Part shown: positions 9,178 to 17,776 of the stretch, piece by piece | Layout of the letters: each line of letters opens with the position of its first letter | Position numbering within the stretch: position 1 is the stretch's first letter | Origin: Pseudoalteromonas sp. NBT06-2 | GTDB taxonomy: Bacteria; Pseudomonadota; Gammaproteobacteria; Enterobacterales; Alteromonadaceae | Assembly (NCBI RefSeq): GCF_002276045.1 | Contig: NZ_NQMR01000014.1 | Span: 1-64,000 of the forward strand | Direction of reading: 5' to 3' | Length of the DNA stretch: 64,000 nucleotides | Position numbers and translations under genes: made by a program | The notes under the pieces: generated by a model | What the model was told of the DNA's origin: nothing | Seen by the model: only the letters and a program-made list of their open reading frames with translations | The model's database searches: none

Positions 9178-11070
9178 ATGTTTAAAGGCCCAACGACTAT
9201 TAGAGATCACTCCTTTGAAGCAAATTTATTTGCGCGTAGGGCCTTTATCGCTTTTATTTTTGTACTTGCTTTAGTCGCTATTCTTTTTATCAATATTTAC
9301 CAGCTGCAAGTCACTTCGCACGATAATTATCAAACACGCTCAAACGACAATCGCATTAAATTGGTGCCTGTAGCACCCAACCGCGGCATTATTTATGACC
9401 GAAAGGGAGTCATTTTAGCAGAAAATAAACCTGTGTATAATCTTGAAGCTATTTCCGAAAATATCAAAAATTTAGATAATTCATTAAAAGAATTAACTAA
9501 GTTACTCAACATTAGCGAGCAACAGCAAACAAACTTTTTAAATGATATTAAACATAATCGTCGATTTAAAAGCCAAATTCTAAAATCCCGACTTAGCGAA
9601 AAAGAAGTTGCGTTATTTTCGGTTAATCAGCATAAGTTTCCAGGTTTTAAAATTGAAGCAAGATTAGCGCGCTATTATCCATATGGTGATACATTAACAC
9701 ATGCTTTAGGGTATGTTGCTAAAATAGGTAAAAAGGAGTTGCTAAAGTTAAATTCTGAAAACAAAACCAAAAACTATGGCGCTTCTCGAGATATCGGCAA
9801 GTTAGGTATCGAAAAGTTTTATGAAGATACATTACATGGGACTGTTGGCTCACAAAAAATTGAAGTTAATAATCGTGGCAGGGTTCTCAGAACATTAAAT
9901 TTCACACCACCAATACCTGGGCAGGACTTAGTATTAACATTAGATATAGGTTTACAACAAGCAGCGCAAGAAGTGTTAAAAGGCATGCGAGGTGCCATTA
10001 CTGTTTTAGATGCGAAAGACGGCGGTGTTTTAGCTATGTATTCTAACCCTAGTTACGATCCCAATTTATTTGTACATGGTATAAATAGTAAAAATTATAA
10101 AAAATTACTCAACCCTGATAAACCGTTAATTAATCGTGCAACGCAAGGAAGGTATGCTCCCGCTTCGACTGTTAAACCTTTATTTGCACTATTAGGTTTG
10201 AATGAAGGCGCTATTACTGAAACATCAAAAATATACGACCCTGGTTTTTTTCAAATACCCAATGTAAAGCATAAATGGCGAGACTGGAAACCTTGGGGTC
10301 ATGGCACTAAAGCGGATGGCTATAAAGTAGATGTTTATAAAGCGATAGAGCAATCTTGTGATACCTATTTTTATGATATTGCCTATCGATTGGGTATTAC
10401 CAAAATTAGTGACTTTATGGCTAAATTTGGTTTTGGTGAAAAGTCAGGAATCGATATTTTTGAAGAAACCACCGCAATTTTACCTTCTGTAGAATGGAAA
10501 AAACAAAGATTCAAAGAGGGTTGGTATGCCGGAGATACCATTTCAGTGGGTGTAGGTCAGGGCTACTGGTCAGCAACACAAATTCAAATTGCAAATGCGA
10601 TAAATATATTAGCTAATAAAGGGGTTCATAACCCCCCCCACTTAGTATCAGTTACAAAACAAGGCAGTACAGTTAATTTAATTAATAATGATGAAAAAGA
10701 ACCAATTATATTAAAGAACCTGCACTATTGGGATATTGTATTAAATGCAATGCACAATACGGTTAAAAAAACGAGTGGCACAGCTCATGAAGCATTTAAA
10801 GGTGTAAATTACGACCCAGCAGGTAAAACAGGCACGGCACAAGTGGTTAAAATTGCCCAAGGCGAAAAATATGATGAAAAAAAATTAAAAGAAAAACATA
10901 GAGATAATGCCATGTATGTGGGTTTTGCCCCTTTTAATGACCCTGAAATAATTATAGCTATTACCGTAGAGAATACTGGTGGCGGCAGTAGTGTTGGTGC
11001 ACCTATGGCAAGAAAGGTAATGGATTATTACTTTGCAAATAAAACCAAAGAATTAGCAGGTACCCCTTGA
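9178..11070 (+). CDS. mrdA: Penicillin-binding protein 2, elongasome transpeptidase
   Basis: PBP2 (630 residues) cross-links peptidoglycan during lateral-wall growth together with RodA. It has a short cytoplasmic N-terminus, one membrane anchor (about 22-43), the PBP dimerisation domain and a transpeptidase domain with the active-site triad S330-TVK, S393-CD and K550-TG. Length and order are normal for the family. Its last four bases overlap the TTG start of mrdB, so translation is probably coupled. A run of eight C (10632-10639) lies inside the gene without breaking the frame. Confidence 0.97.
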   Translation: MFKGPTTIRDHSFEANLFARRAFIAFIFVLALVAILFINIYQLQVTSHDNYQTRSNDNRIKLVPVAPNRGIIYDRKGVILAENKPVYNLEAISENIKNLDNSLKELTKLLNISEQQQTNFLNDIKHNRRFKSQILKSRLSEKEVALFSVNQHKFPGFKIEARLARYYPYGDTLTHALGYVAKIGKKELLKLNSENKTKNYGASRDIGKLGIEKFYEDTLHGTVGSQKIEVNNRGRVLRTLNFTPPIPGQDLVLTLDIGLQQAAQEVLKGMRGAITVLDAKDGGVLAMYSNPSYDPNLFVHGINSKNYKKLLNPDKPLINRATQGRYAPASTVKPLFALLGLNEGAITETSKIYDPGFFQIPNVKHKWRDWKPWGHGTKADGYKVDVYKAIEQSCDTYFYDIAYRLGITKISDFMAKFGFGEKSGIDIFEETTAILPSVEWKKQRFKEGWYAGDTISVGVGQGYWSATQIQIANAINILANKGVHNPPHLVSVTKQGSTVNLINNDEKEPIILKNLHYWDIVLNAMHNTVKKTSGTAHEAFKGVNYDPAGKTGTAQVVKIAQGEKYDEKKLKEKHRDNAMYVGFAPFNDPEIIIAITVENTGGGSSVGAPMARKVMDYYFANKTKELAGTP

Positions 11071-12173
11071 CCTCACTAAAACATAGAGCGACCATTTGGG
11101 ATAAACTTCATATAGATTTACCTTTATTACTGGCATTACTTGTTTTACTTGGCGCCAGTTTATTAATTGTATATAGCGCTGGCGGTCAAGAAATGGCGAT
11201 TATTTACCGCCAACTCAAACGCATGGGTGTTGCACTTATTATCATGTTTATATTAGCACAAATCCCCCTCGCTACATTACAAAGATTTGTTATTCCTCTT
11301 TATTGTATCGGACTCATTTTACTAGTAGCTGTTTTAATAGCAGGTGTCACTATTAATGGCTCTCAACGCTGGTTAAATATTGGTATTACACGTATTCAAC
11401 CATCAGAAATAATGAAGTTAATGGTGCCTGTAATGGTAGCTTGGTATATCGGTAAGTATCACTTGCCACCGAAAATGAAGCATTTGTTTATTGGTTTTAT
11501 ACTGGTAATACTCCCTACAATATTAATTCAACGCCAACCGGATTTAGGCACTTCAGTATTGGTGGCTAGTTCTGGCATTTTTGTATTATTTTTAGCAGGT
11601 GTCAGCTGGCGCTTAATTGGAAGTCTTGCAGCTATTGGTACAATAAGCGCGTGGCCGTTATGGACTTACGGTATGCACGCCTACCAAAAACAGCGGGTAT
11701 TAACTTTATTTAATCCCGAAACTGATCCTTTAGGTGCTGGTTATCATATTATCCAATCAAAAATCGCTATAGGCTCTGGTGGATTAGAAGGAAAAGGTTG
11801 GTTACATGGTACGCAATCCCAATTAGAGTTTTTACCTGAACGGCATACTGATTTTATTTTCTCAGTATTGAGTGAAGAATTTGGCTTGATCGGTGTTACC
11901 TTATTACTTGCAGCATATTTATTTATCATCGCCCGAGGTTTGTTTATCGCGGTAAACGCTCAAGATGCTTTTGGCAAGTTATTAGCCGGCAGTTTAACAC
12001 TTACATTCTTTGTTTATTTATTTGTAAATATTGGCATGGTTTCAGGTTTATTGCCTGTTGTTGGCGTACCTTTACCCTTAATAAGCTATGGCGGTACTTC
12101 AATGGTGACGCTACTTGCAGGTTTTGGCATGATAATGTCTATCGCAACACATAAACGCATATTGGTGCATTAA
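11067..12173 (+). CDS. mrdB: Rod-shape glycosyltransferase RodA
   Basis: RodA, a SEDS-family peptidoglycan polymerase of 368 residues with about ten membrane segments, works with PBP2 in the elongasome. Family motifs include NGSQRWLNIG and the C-terminal GVPLPLISYGGTSM region. Translation is predicted to start at TTG 11067 inside the mrdA stop (TTGA overlap), and the stop overlaps the rlpA start by one base. No anomalies are visible. Confidence 0.96.
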   Translation: MTSLKHRATIWDKLHIDLPLLLALLVLLGASLLIVYSAGGQEMAIIYRQLKRMGVALIIMFILAQIPLATLQRFVIPLYCIGLILLVAVLIAGVTINGSQRWLNIGITRIQPSEIMKLMVPVMVAWYIGKYHLPPKMKHLFIGFILVILPTILIQRQPDLGTSVLVASSGIFVLFLAGVSWRLIGSLAAIGTISAWPLWTYGMHAYQKQRVLTLFNPETDPLGAGYHIIQSKIAIGSGGLEGKGWLHGTQSQLEFLPERHTDFIFSVLSEEFGLIGVTLLLAAYLFIIARGLFIAVNAQDAFGKLLAGSLTLTFFVYLFVNIGMVSGLLPVVGVPLPLISYGGTSMVTLLAGFGMIMSIATHKRILVH

Positions 12174-12934
12174 TGAAAAAAATGAATAAATCGATTGTGA
12201 TACTTTTGAGTTTTTTAATAACAGCCTGTAGTTCAGGGCGTTATGATATGCGTCACGATTCTGCGCCCTTAAGAAAGCCTACTTTATTAGAACAATTAGA
12301 TGCACAAGTTATTCAAGTAGATAAAAGCACTGCCGCTAGTCGTGCTTATAGAGTTAGGGGGAAGCATTATTATCCAATGATTTCCGAGAAAAACTATCAA
12401 GCTTCAGGCGTTGCTTCTTGGTATGGTCGTAAATTTCATGGGCACCTCACTTCTAATGGTGAAACCTATGACATGTTTAAAATGACAGCCGCGCATAAAA
12501 CATTGCCTTTACCTAGTTTTGTTGAAGTAACTAATTTAGATAATGGCAAAACAGCTATTGTTAAAGTAAATGATCGCGGTCCTTTTCATGATAACAGATT
12601 AATTGATTTATCTTATTCAGCGGCATACAAACTTGGTATTTACCAGTCAGGTACTGGAAATGTAAAAATAAAGGCATTATTATCAAGTAATGCAAAAATA
12701 CCTGCAACTTACATACAGGTATTGGCAGCATCCAATATTGTTAATATTCAATCTGTTGCATCATCACTCTCAAAAAAATACCAACTAAAAAATAAAATTA
12801 GCCAAGTAAATGGAATTTATCGCTTACATTTAGGTCCTATTAAGGATCAATCTCGGGCTCAAGATGTATTAAATAGTTTAAAACAAAATTCGCACAAACA
12901 AGCGTTCTTGCTTTACTCTCACGACAAGCTTTAG
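12173..12934 (+). CDS. rlpA: Septal-ring lytic transglycosylase RlpA (lipoprotein)
   Basis: RlpA-type outer-membrane lipoprotein of 253 residues. The lipobox ITAC places the lipidated cysteine at residue 19. A double-psi beta-barrel domain follows (SGVASWYGRKFHG ... VKVNDRGPF, about 75-165), then a C-terminal SPOR domain (about 178-250) that binds denuded glycan at the septum. In Pseudomonas, RlpA cleaves such strands; the conserved barrel residues suggest the same here, but activity varies between species. Its start overlaps the mrdB stop by one base. Confidence 0.93.
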   Translation: MKKMNKSIVILLSFLITACSSGRYDMRHDSAPLRKPTLLEQLDAQVIQVDKSTAASRAYRVRGKHYYPMISEKNYQASGVASWYGRKFHGHLTSNGETYDMFKMTAAHKTLPLPSFVEVTNLDNGKTAIVKVNDRGPFHDNRLIDLSYSAAYKLGIYQSGTGNVKIKALLSSNAKIPATYIQVLAASNIVNIQSVASSLSKKYQLKNKISQVNGIYRLHLGPIKDQSRAQDVLNSLKQNSHKQAFLLYSHDKL

Positions 12935-12989
12935 GATAATGATCTTTCAGCGCGCCACTTTAACTTATAAAAAGTAACTAATTAGCAAT

Positions 12990-14174
12990 ATGAAACAAAT
13001 AAAAATGACACTATTCAAAAAATTAAGCAAAATTGTTTACTCTGCGGCCTTAGTTGCCACAGTAGGTGTAACATTTAGCGCTACAGCTCAAATTATTCCT
13101 TCAGTGCCACAAATTAATGCTAAAGGTTACTACTTAGTAGACTTCACTACGGGTAAAGTAATAGCTCAAGGCAATGGCGATACAAAATTAGCACCTGCTA
13201 GCCTGACTAAAATGATGACTAGCTATGTAATTGGCTCTGAAATTAAAAACGGCAATATTGCATTAACCGATATGGTTACTGTAAGTGAAAAAGCATGGGC
13301 TAAAAACTTCCCTGAATCTTCAAAAATGTTTATTGAAGTAGGCAAAGAAATTTCTGTATCAGATTTAAATCGCGGTATTATCATTCAATCAGGTAACGAT
13401 GCGTGTGTCGCAATGGCAGAACATATTGCCGGAAGCGAAAGTGCTTTTGCTGATTTAATGAATGCACATTCTAAACAACTAGGTATGACTAACTCTCACT
13501 TCATAAACAGCCATGGTTTAGATACAAATGAGCACTATACTACACCAAAAGATATGGCAACTTTAGGTGCAGCATTAATACGAGATGTACCTGAAGAATA
13601 TGCTTTATATGCTGAAAAGTCATTCACCTTTAACGGTATCAAACAGTTTAACCGTAACTCACTACTTTGGGATAACAGCTTAAACGTTGATGGCATCAAA
13701 ACTGGCCATACAAGCGAAGCAGGTTATAGCTTAGTTACATCAGCAACTAAAGGCGATATGCGTTTAATTACTGTTGTTATGGGTACTAAAAGCGAACGCG
13801 CACGTAAAGTAGAAAGTAAAAAACTATTAAATTATGGTTTTAGATTTTTTGAAACAATTACACCTTATAAAGCAGGTGATAGCTTTGCAAAGCAAAGAAT
13901 TTGGATGGGTGATAAAGAAAAGGTATCTTTAGGTATTTTACAAGATACACCAATCACGATCCCACGAGGTCAACGTAAAAACTTAAAAGCAAACTTTAAA
14001 CTAGATACTGAACTTAAAGCGCCGATCGCAAAAGGTACACCTGTAGGCAATTTATTCCTTCAGTTAGAAGGCGAAGACATTGCACAATACCCACTGGTAA
14101 CTTTAGAAGAAATCGAAGAAGGCAGTTTCTTAAGCAAAATATATGACTACTTACGCTTACAACTTACAAACTAA
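12990..14174 (+). CDS. dacA: D-alanyl-D-alanine carboxypeptidase (PBP5/6 type)
   Basis: Periplasmic, inner-membrane-attached DD-carboxypeptidase of 394 residues that trims the terminal D-Ala from peptidoglycan pentapeptides. A signal peptide (ending SATAQ, about 34) precedes the S71-LTK, S134-GN and K237-TG active-site motifs, then a beta-rich domain and a C-terminal amphipathic helix (YDYLRLQLTN). A second possible start, Met6, would give the same mature protein. It is the last gene of the conserved operon before the accessory insertion that separates it from ybeD. Confidence 0.96.
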   Translation: MKQIKMTLFKKLSKIVYSAALVATVGVTFSATAQIIPSVPQINAKGYYLVDFTTGKVIAQGNGDTKLAPASLTKMMTSYVIGSEIKNGNIALTDMVTVSEKAWAKNFPESSKMFIEVGKEISVSDLNRGIIIQSGNDACVAMAEHIAGSESAFADLMNAHSKQLGMTNSHFINSHGLDTNEHYTTPKDMATLGAALIRDVPEEYALYAEKSFTFNGIKQFNRNSLLWDNSLNVDGIKTGHTSEAGYSLVTSATKGDMRLITVVMGTKSERARKVESKKLLNYGFRFFETITPYKAGDSFAKQRIWMGDKEKVSLGILQDTPITIPRGQRKNLKANFKLDTELKAPIAKGTPVGNLFLQLEGEDIAQYPLVTLEEIEEGSFLSKIYDYLRLQLTN

Positions 14175-14197
14175 GCAGTGCAAGTAATATGAGACAG

Positions 14198-14270
14198 CCT
14201 CACTTATACCAAAACGACTTCAAGATGCAGAATTCGTATCTGAAGCAGTTTTTATAAGTGAGGATTTTTT
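14198..14270 (+). terminator. dacA terminator with a repeat in its loop
   Basis: CCTCACTTATA (14198-14208) pairs perfectly with TATAAGTGAGG (14253-14263), followed by ATTTTTT. The loop of about 44 bases is far longer than usual and contains the REP-like unit ACCAAAACGACTTCAAGATG, which itself folds (CTTCA..GAT / ATC..TGAAG). The simplest reading is a terminator stem into whose loop the repeat inserted. Confidence 0.75.
14206..14250. repeat. REP-like dispersed palindrome, copy 1
   Basis: ATACCAAAACGACTTCAAGATGC-type unit with an internal inverted repeat (CTTCAAGAT / ATCTGAAG). Related half units occur at 16996-17033 and 48345-48382 in this window. Confidence 0.65.
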
Positions 14271-14600
14271 ATGCTCATAAAGGTGTTGAAGCATTGATTA
14301 ATAAATCATCATAGGATGGATAGTGTTTACTAAAGCAACTTTTGAAAAAGCAAAGTTCATATAAAAACCGATAGAAAAAATATATTCAATAGACACACTA
14401 TGATAAATAGATAGATGATAATATAAAAATCTAAAAAACAACCTATTTCAATATCTTAAGTTGAAATTAGATATATCTGTAAAACACAACTTGCCTTGTT
14501 TCATTTCTGGCTAAAATTTTCATCCCTTACTATTCTTGTTATATCATTCCTCTATAAGGTTAATTGAAATTTTATTTTTTTCAATTTAAAATTACTTAAT

Positions 14601-16133
14601 ATGAAATATATATATCTTCTATTTGATAGATTAAGATGTCACTTTACTTTAGCCAAAGTTATTTTCATTGTGTGTATCTTCTTCCTGATAATCTGCATTA
14701 TTCTTGGAACAGCAACGGCCATTTCACTTATAAAATTAAATAAATCAGCACAACTTAGATTCAAGCAATCGCAGAAACAATCAGAAGTTATCTTTACGGC
14801 ATATAAATCGGTAAATCAATTAGAAGCATCTCTGATTAAGCTCATTGCAGCAAGCAAACCTAAGACGATTAGAGTAAGCACTATTGCCTCAATTAAAGCG
14901 AACTCTTTACTAGATGAAGCAATTCAAAATTTAAAAGAACAACTCTCAGAAGATATAACTGTTCAAAAGTTAACAGATAATTTAATTAAAATAAAACCTC
15001 AGAGAATGAAAATCATAAAGTATGGTAAAAGTAATAAAGATAATATGGCATTTGACATTATAAATAAAATCACTCCAGAAGTTGAAGATATTGCTCATAA
15101 TCTCGGTTTATTAATTGATGAAGATAAATTAAGAATAAGCAATTTATTGGAAAAATTTGAAAAACAAACACTACAAACTTTAGAGACCTTAGGATTGATC
15201 ATTCTATTAGGGATTGTGTTTTTGTTTATTATTAATAACCGATTAAGATTAGCAAAAGATGAGTTAAAAAAATTAAATCAGAATTTAGAATTAAAAGTGA
15301 AACAACGGACCAAACAGCTTGAGTCGTCAAACGATAAAATAGAATTAATTAACAAAAATACTAAAGCTTCAATTACGTACGCATCATTAATACAGTGTTC
15401 GATTGTTCCTGTTAAGAGTGATTACAATTCTTTCTTTGAAGATAGTTTCGTATTTTGGCAACCCAGAGATATTGTCGGTGGTGATATTTTTGTTGTTGAT
15501 AATTTGAATAATGATTATGAATGTTTAATTATGGTTATTGACTGTACCGGTCATGGTGTTCCGGGAGCATTTGTTACTATGCTTGTTAAAGCGATTGAAC
15601 GACAAATTATAACAAGCATTATATTAGAATCTAGCCAATATAACATATCAAATATTTTTTCAGTTTTTAATAAAGAACTAAAAAAAATATTAAAACAAGA
15701 AAAAGACTCAACAGTACTTTCTAATGTAGGTTTTGACGGTGCAATATTATATTACAACAAAAGTGAAAAAATAATTAAGTATGCTGGCGGTAATACACCT
15801 CTATTTTATGTCAAAGAGGGTGAGCTTAATATAATAAAAGGCGACAAACAATCTATTGGTTATAAAGGTTCTGATAGTAGTTATCAATTTAATGAATACA
15901 CGATAAAAGCAGAAAAAGGCATGATTTTCTATATAACAACGGATGGATATTTAGATCAAAATGGAGGAGGGAAATTGTTTCCTTTGGGCAAAAAAAGATT
16001 CAAAAACACCATAATAAACAATTATTATAAACCACTAAAACAACAGAAAGAAATCTTTATTAATGAGTTTAATGCTTACAAAGGCAGTGAAGAGCAAACT
16101 GATGATATTACTTTGTTAGCGCTTAAATTATAG
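14601..16133 (+). CDS. Membrane-bound SpoIIE-type PP2C phosphatase
   Basis: A 510-residue predicted serine/threonine phosphatase. Two membrane segments (about 18-46 and 193-213) flank a helical periplasmic sensor of about 150 residues; a coiled-coil linker (about 215-255) leads to a SpoIIE/PP2C domain (about 265-510). Metal-binding motifs are visible: D290-IVGGD295, D314-CTGHG and the C-terminal QTDDIT. The layout resembles SiaA, which dephosphorylates an anti-sigma-antagonist-like partner, but no SiaB/C/D homologues flank it. It stands alone between the dacA terminator and a decayed intron, very AT-rich like its surroundings. The target is unknown. Confidence 0.8.
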   Translation: MKYIYLLFDRLRCHFTLAKVIFIVCIFFLIICIILGTATAISLIKLNKSAQLRFKQSQKQSEVIFTAYKSVNQLEASLIKLIAASKPKTIRVSTIASIKANSLLDEAIQNLKEQLSEDITVQKLTDNLIKIKPQRMKIIKYGKSNKDNMAFDIINKITPEVEDIAHNLGLLIDEDKLRISNLLEKFEKQTLQTLETLGLIILLGIVFLFIINNRLRLAKDELKKLNQNLELKVKQRTKQLESSNDKIELINKNTKASITYASLIQCSIVPVKSDYNSFFEDSFVFWQPRDIVGGDIFVVDNLNNDYECLIMVIDCTGHGVPGAFVTMLVKAIERQIITSIILESSQYNISNIFSVFNKELKKILKQEKDSTVLSNVGFDGAILYYNKSEKIIKYAGGNTPLFYVKEGELNIIKGDKQSIGYKGSDSSYQFNEYTIKAEKGMIFYITTDGYLDQNGGGKLFPLGKKRFKNTIINNYYKPLKQQKEIFINEFNAYKGSEEQTDDITLLALKL

Positions 16134-16384
16134 AAATATTTCAAGTTATTTAACCAACGAGGTCTGGGCCGGATCACGCTTTGCTCGCTTTTTAACTAAG
16201 CAAGGTTTCAGCCCTAAATTTAGCATCCCAACATGCTCGTTGCATTTTTCCTGCTACACTCTCTTTAAACTGGTATTATTTATTTCAATAGCTTACTACT
16301 ATAAATGCTAGATTTATTGCTCCATCACCAGCATAGATTTGACACTCATATTCTTTGAATGTCACTAATACCCGATGCTGGCTA
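16134..16384. other. Non-coding flank of the group II intron remnant
   Basis: About 250 bases between the phosphatase gene and the 3' end of the decayed intron. No reading frame, hairpin or homologous protein fragment is apparent; it may be part of the former target site or of further decayed DNA. Confidence 0.5.
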
Positions 16385-16860
16385 TGATGAGTAGACTGCA
16401 GGAACCTCCCCTGCTGCCTCTCGCAGAACGGTACGTGAAACTATCAATTCATACCGCTCCTATTAGGCAAACGCACCTATCATTCCTGCTCGCCAATGAG
16501 GAAATAAATGGGGATTCTGCTTTGAAATTCCTTCCACGAATTTCATCGGTTTGTCTTATGGCGTCGAAGAGGCTTAAACTTACGCCTAGCCCATCTTATC
16601 AGGGCTTTATTTACATCACGGCACTGCCATATAATGCTAAGCGGCAATATCTACCATAATAATCTATCCACCCATGCACCATTGGATTGAGTCATTTCGC
16701 TAACTAAGCAATACTAAGCTCTGTTGCCATACGCACACGTAATTTTCTGATCTTCAATCGCATGGATTTTAATACGACCTTGCTCATCGCTGGTGTAAAA
16801 CTAACAGGAGCATATTGCCGGTCCATCTTATTTTAAGGGAGCAACCATTAATACAAAGAT
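16385..16860 (-). mobile_element. Decayed group II intron, 3' part
   Basis: On the minus strand this holds the maturase end of an intron-encoded protein, then catalytic domain V at 16425-16459 (arms GAGCGGTATGAA and TTCACGTACCGTTCT, a near-perfect helix with the AGC triad), then a domain VI-like segment ending near CTACTCAT at 16385. The 5' part of the intron is absent. The short plus-strand frame at 16375-16659 is an antisense artefact of this remnant. Confidence 0.8.
16471..16812 (-). pseudogene. ltrA: Group II intron reverse transcriptase/maturase (LtrA-like) fragment
   Basis: Reading the minus strand across frames gives successive pieces of the maturase C-terminus: QYAPVSFTPAMSKVVLKSMR, then LSIA, then LNPMVHGWIDYYGRY, then RDVNKALIRWARRKFKPLRR and finally ISKQNPHLFPHWRAGMIG. 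These match the GIIM/maturase end of LtrA-family proteins in the right order, broken by at least two stops (one in place of a Glu codon, one in place of a Trp codon) and two frameshifts. The reverse transcriptase domain is missing. Non-functional. Confidence 0.8.
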
Positions 16861-17224
16861 GCGCCTAGATCATGATTTCCTCAGCAGTCCCTGTAAGGTT
16901 GATTTATAAATACTTTATGCAGCGTTATTGATTTTGAAAAGGGAATAACCATGTTCTTCAATCAATGCCTTGCCTAAAGCATTTCTAATTCCAACTGAAT
17001 CCTGCATCTTGAAGTGGTTTGGGTATATATACCTCTTTTGTTGCAAAGGTTTATTAAGTTTTGTTTTAGTTGGCAAAATGAGTCTACTTATTAAATATCA
17101 ATAAGTAATACTAATCCAAGCTGTTAGGGAATGATTTTTTACATTTTTTAACTGGTAATCTATTTATTAACTGTTTATATTCACTTTTTTACAAACAAAG
17201 TAGTATTTTCAAGGAAGTACCAAA
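16861..17224. other. Region between intron remnant and DUF3015 gene
   Basis: About 360 bases without an intact gene. A minus-strand stretch around 16919-16985 reads ALGKALIEEHGYSLFKINNA and may be the tail of a lost protein gene I do not recognise. A REP-like half unit lies at 16996-17033. AT-rich sequence leads into the DUF3015 gene. Confidence 0.5.
16996..17033. repeat. REP-like dispersed palindrome, copy 2 (half unit)
   Basis: GAATCCTGCATCTTGAAGTG followed by GTTTGGGTATA is the reverse complement of the unit seen at 14206 and 48345. Only one arm is clear. Confidence 0.6.
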
Positions 17225-17704
17225 ATGAAAAAAACAATAATCTCATCTTTATTATTAGGCGCATTAACTACGCTAGTTTCTTTACCTGCTGCTGCAGAAA
17301 AAAAATAGCTTAATCCATGGACTGATTGTGGTATCGGCGCAATGATTTTTAATGATAATACTGCAGCTGCCGCTATCTCAAATGTCATTTGGGATTTAGG
17401 TACGACTGCCGTGTCGTCAAATATCTCTTCACAAGAAACGTGTGAAGGCGAAAAAGCAAGAACAGCAATGTTTATTAAAGCAACTATGCCTACAATAGAG
17501 CAAGAGCTTGCTGTTGGTGAAGGCGAATACATTACAGCTATGCTAGATCTTAGAGGTTGTGAAGCAAATACTCACGGTGAGATTGTAAAAGCAATCCGTG
17601 AAGATTATGCAGCTGAATCAGCGAATAACCCAGAAGCTTTATATAATGTTTTAGAAAGAAACGTAACATCTGATTTTGCTAAATCTTGTGCAACTAACGC
17701 ATAA
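17225..17704 (+). pseudogene. DUF3015 family protein with in-frame amber stop
   Basis: From ATG 17225 the frame encodes a signal peptide (MKKTIISSLLLGAL...PAAAEKK), then TAG at 17306-17308, then continues in the same frame as a full DUF3015 domain (NPWTDCGIGAMIFNDN ... TTAVSSNISSQETC) to 17704. DUF3015 proteins are small periplasmic proteins of unknown function whose mature part starts with just this WTDCGIGAM motif. A single C-to-T change from CAG would explain the stop. The rest is undamaged, so the mutation is recent, or read through, or a sequencing error. It sits directly before the DUF4105 gene. Confidence 0.85.
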
Positions 17705-17726
17705 ATTTAGTCATAAGTAATATCTG

Positions 17727-17754
17727 AAGGACCTTTTTAGGTCCTTTCTTTTTA
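17727..17754 (+). terminator. Terminator after the DUF3015 gene
   Basis: AAGGACC (17727-17733) and GGTCCTT (17740-17746) form a stem with a 6-nt loop followed by TCTTTTT. It ends transcription just before the DUF4105 gene, which must use readthrough or its own promoter. Confidence 0.85.
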
Positions 17755-17776
17755 GCTCAAACCTCAGAGTTTCACA

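Larger units (their letters stand above)
14175..14600. other. Intergenic region after dacA
   Basis: Contains the dacA terminator, whose loop is occupied by a dispersed REP-like palindrome (14206-14250), followed by some 330 bases of AT-rich sequence without an open reading frame. This is the left junction of the accessory block inserted between dacA and ybeD. Confidence 0.6.

Noticed and set aside
10632..10639. C8 tract in mrdA as phase-variation switch
   Set aside because: Short run in an essential gene with the frame intact; no sign of function.
16375..16659. Plus-strand open frame of 94 codons
   Set aside because: It is antisense to the group II intron remnant; the minus strand shows maturase and domain V sequence, and the plus-strand protein has no recognisable pattern.
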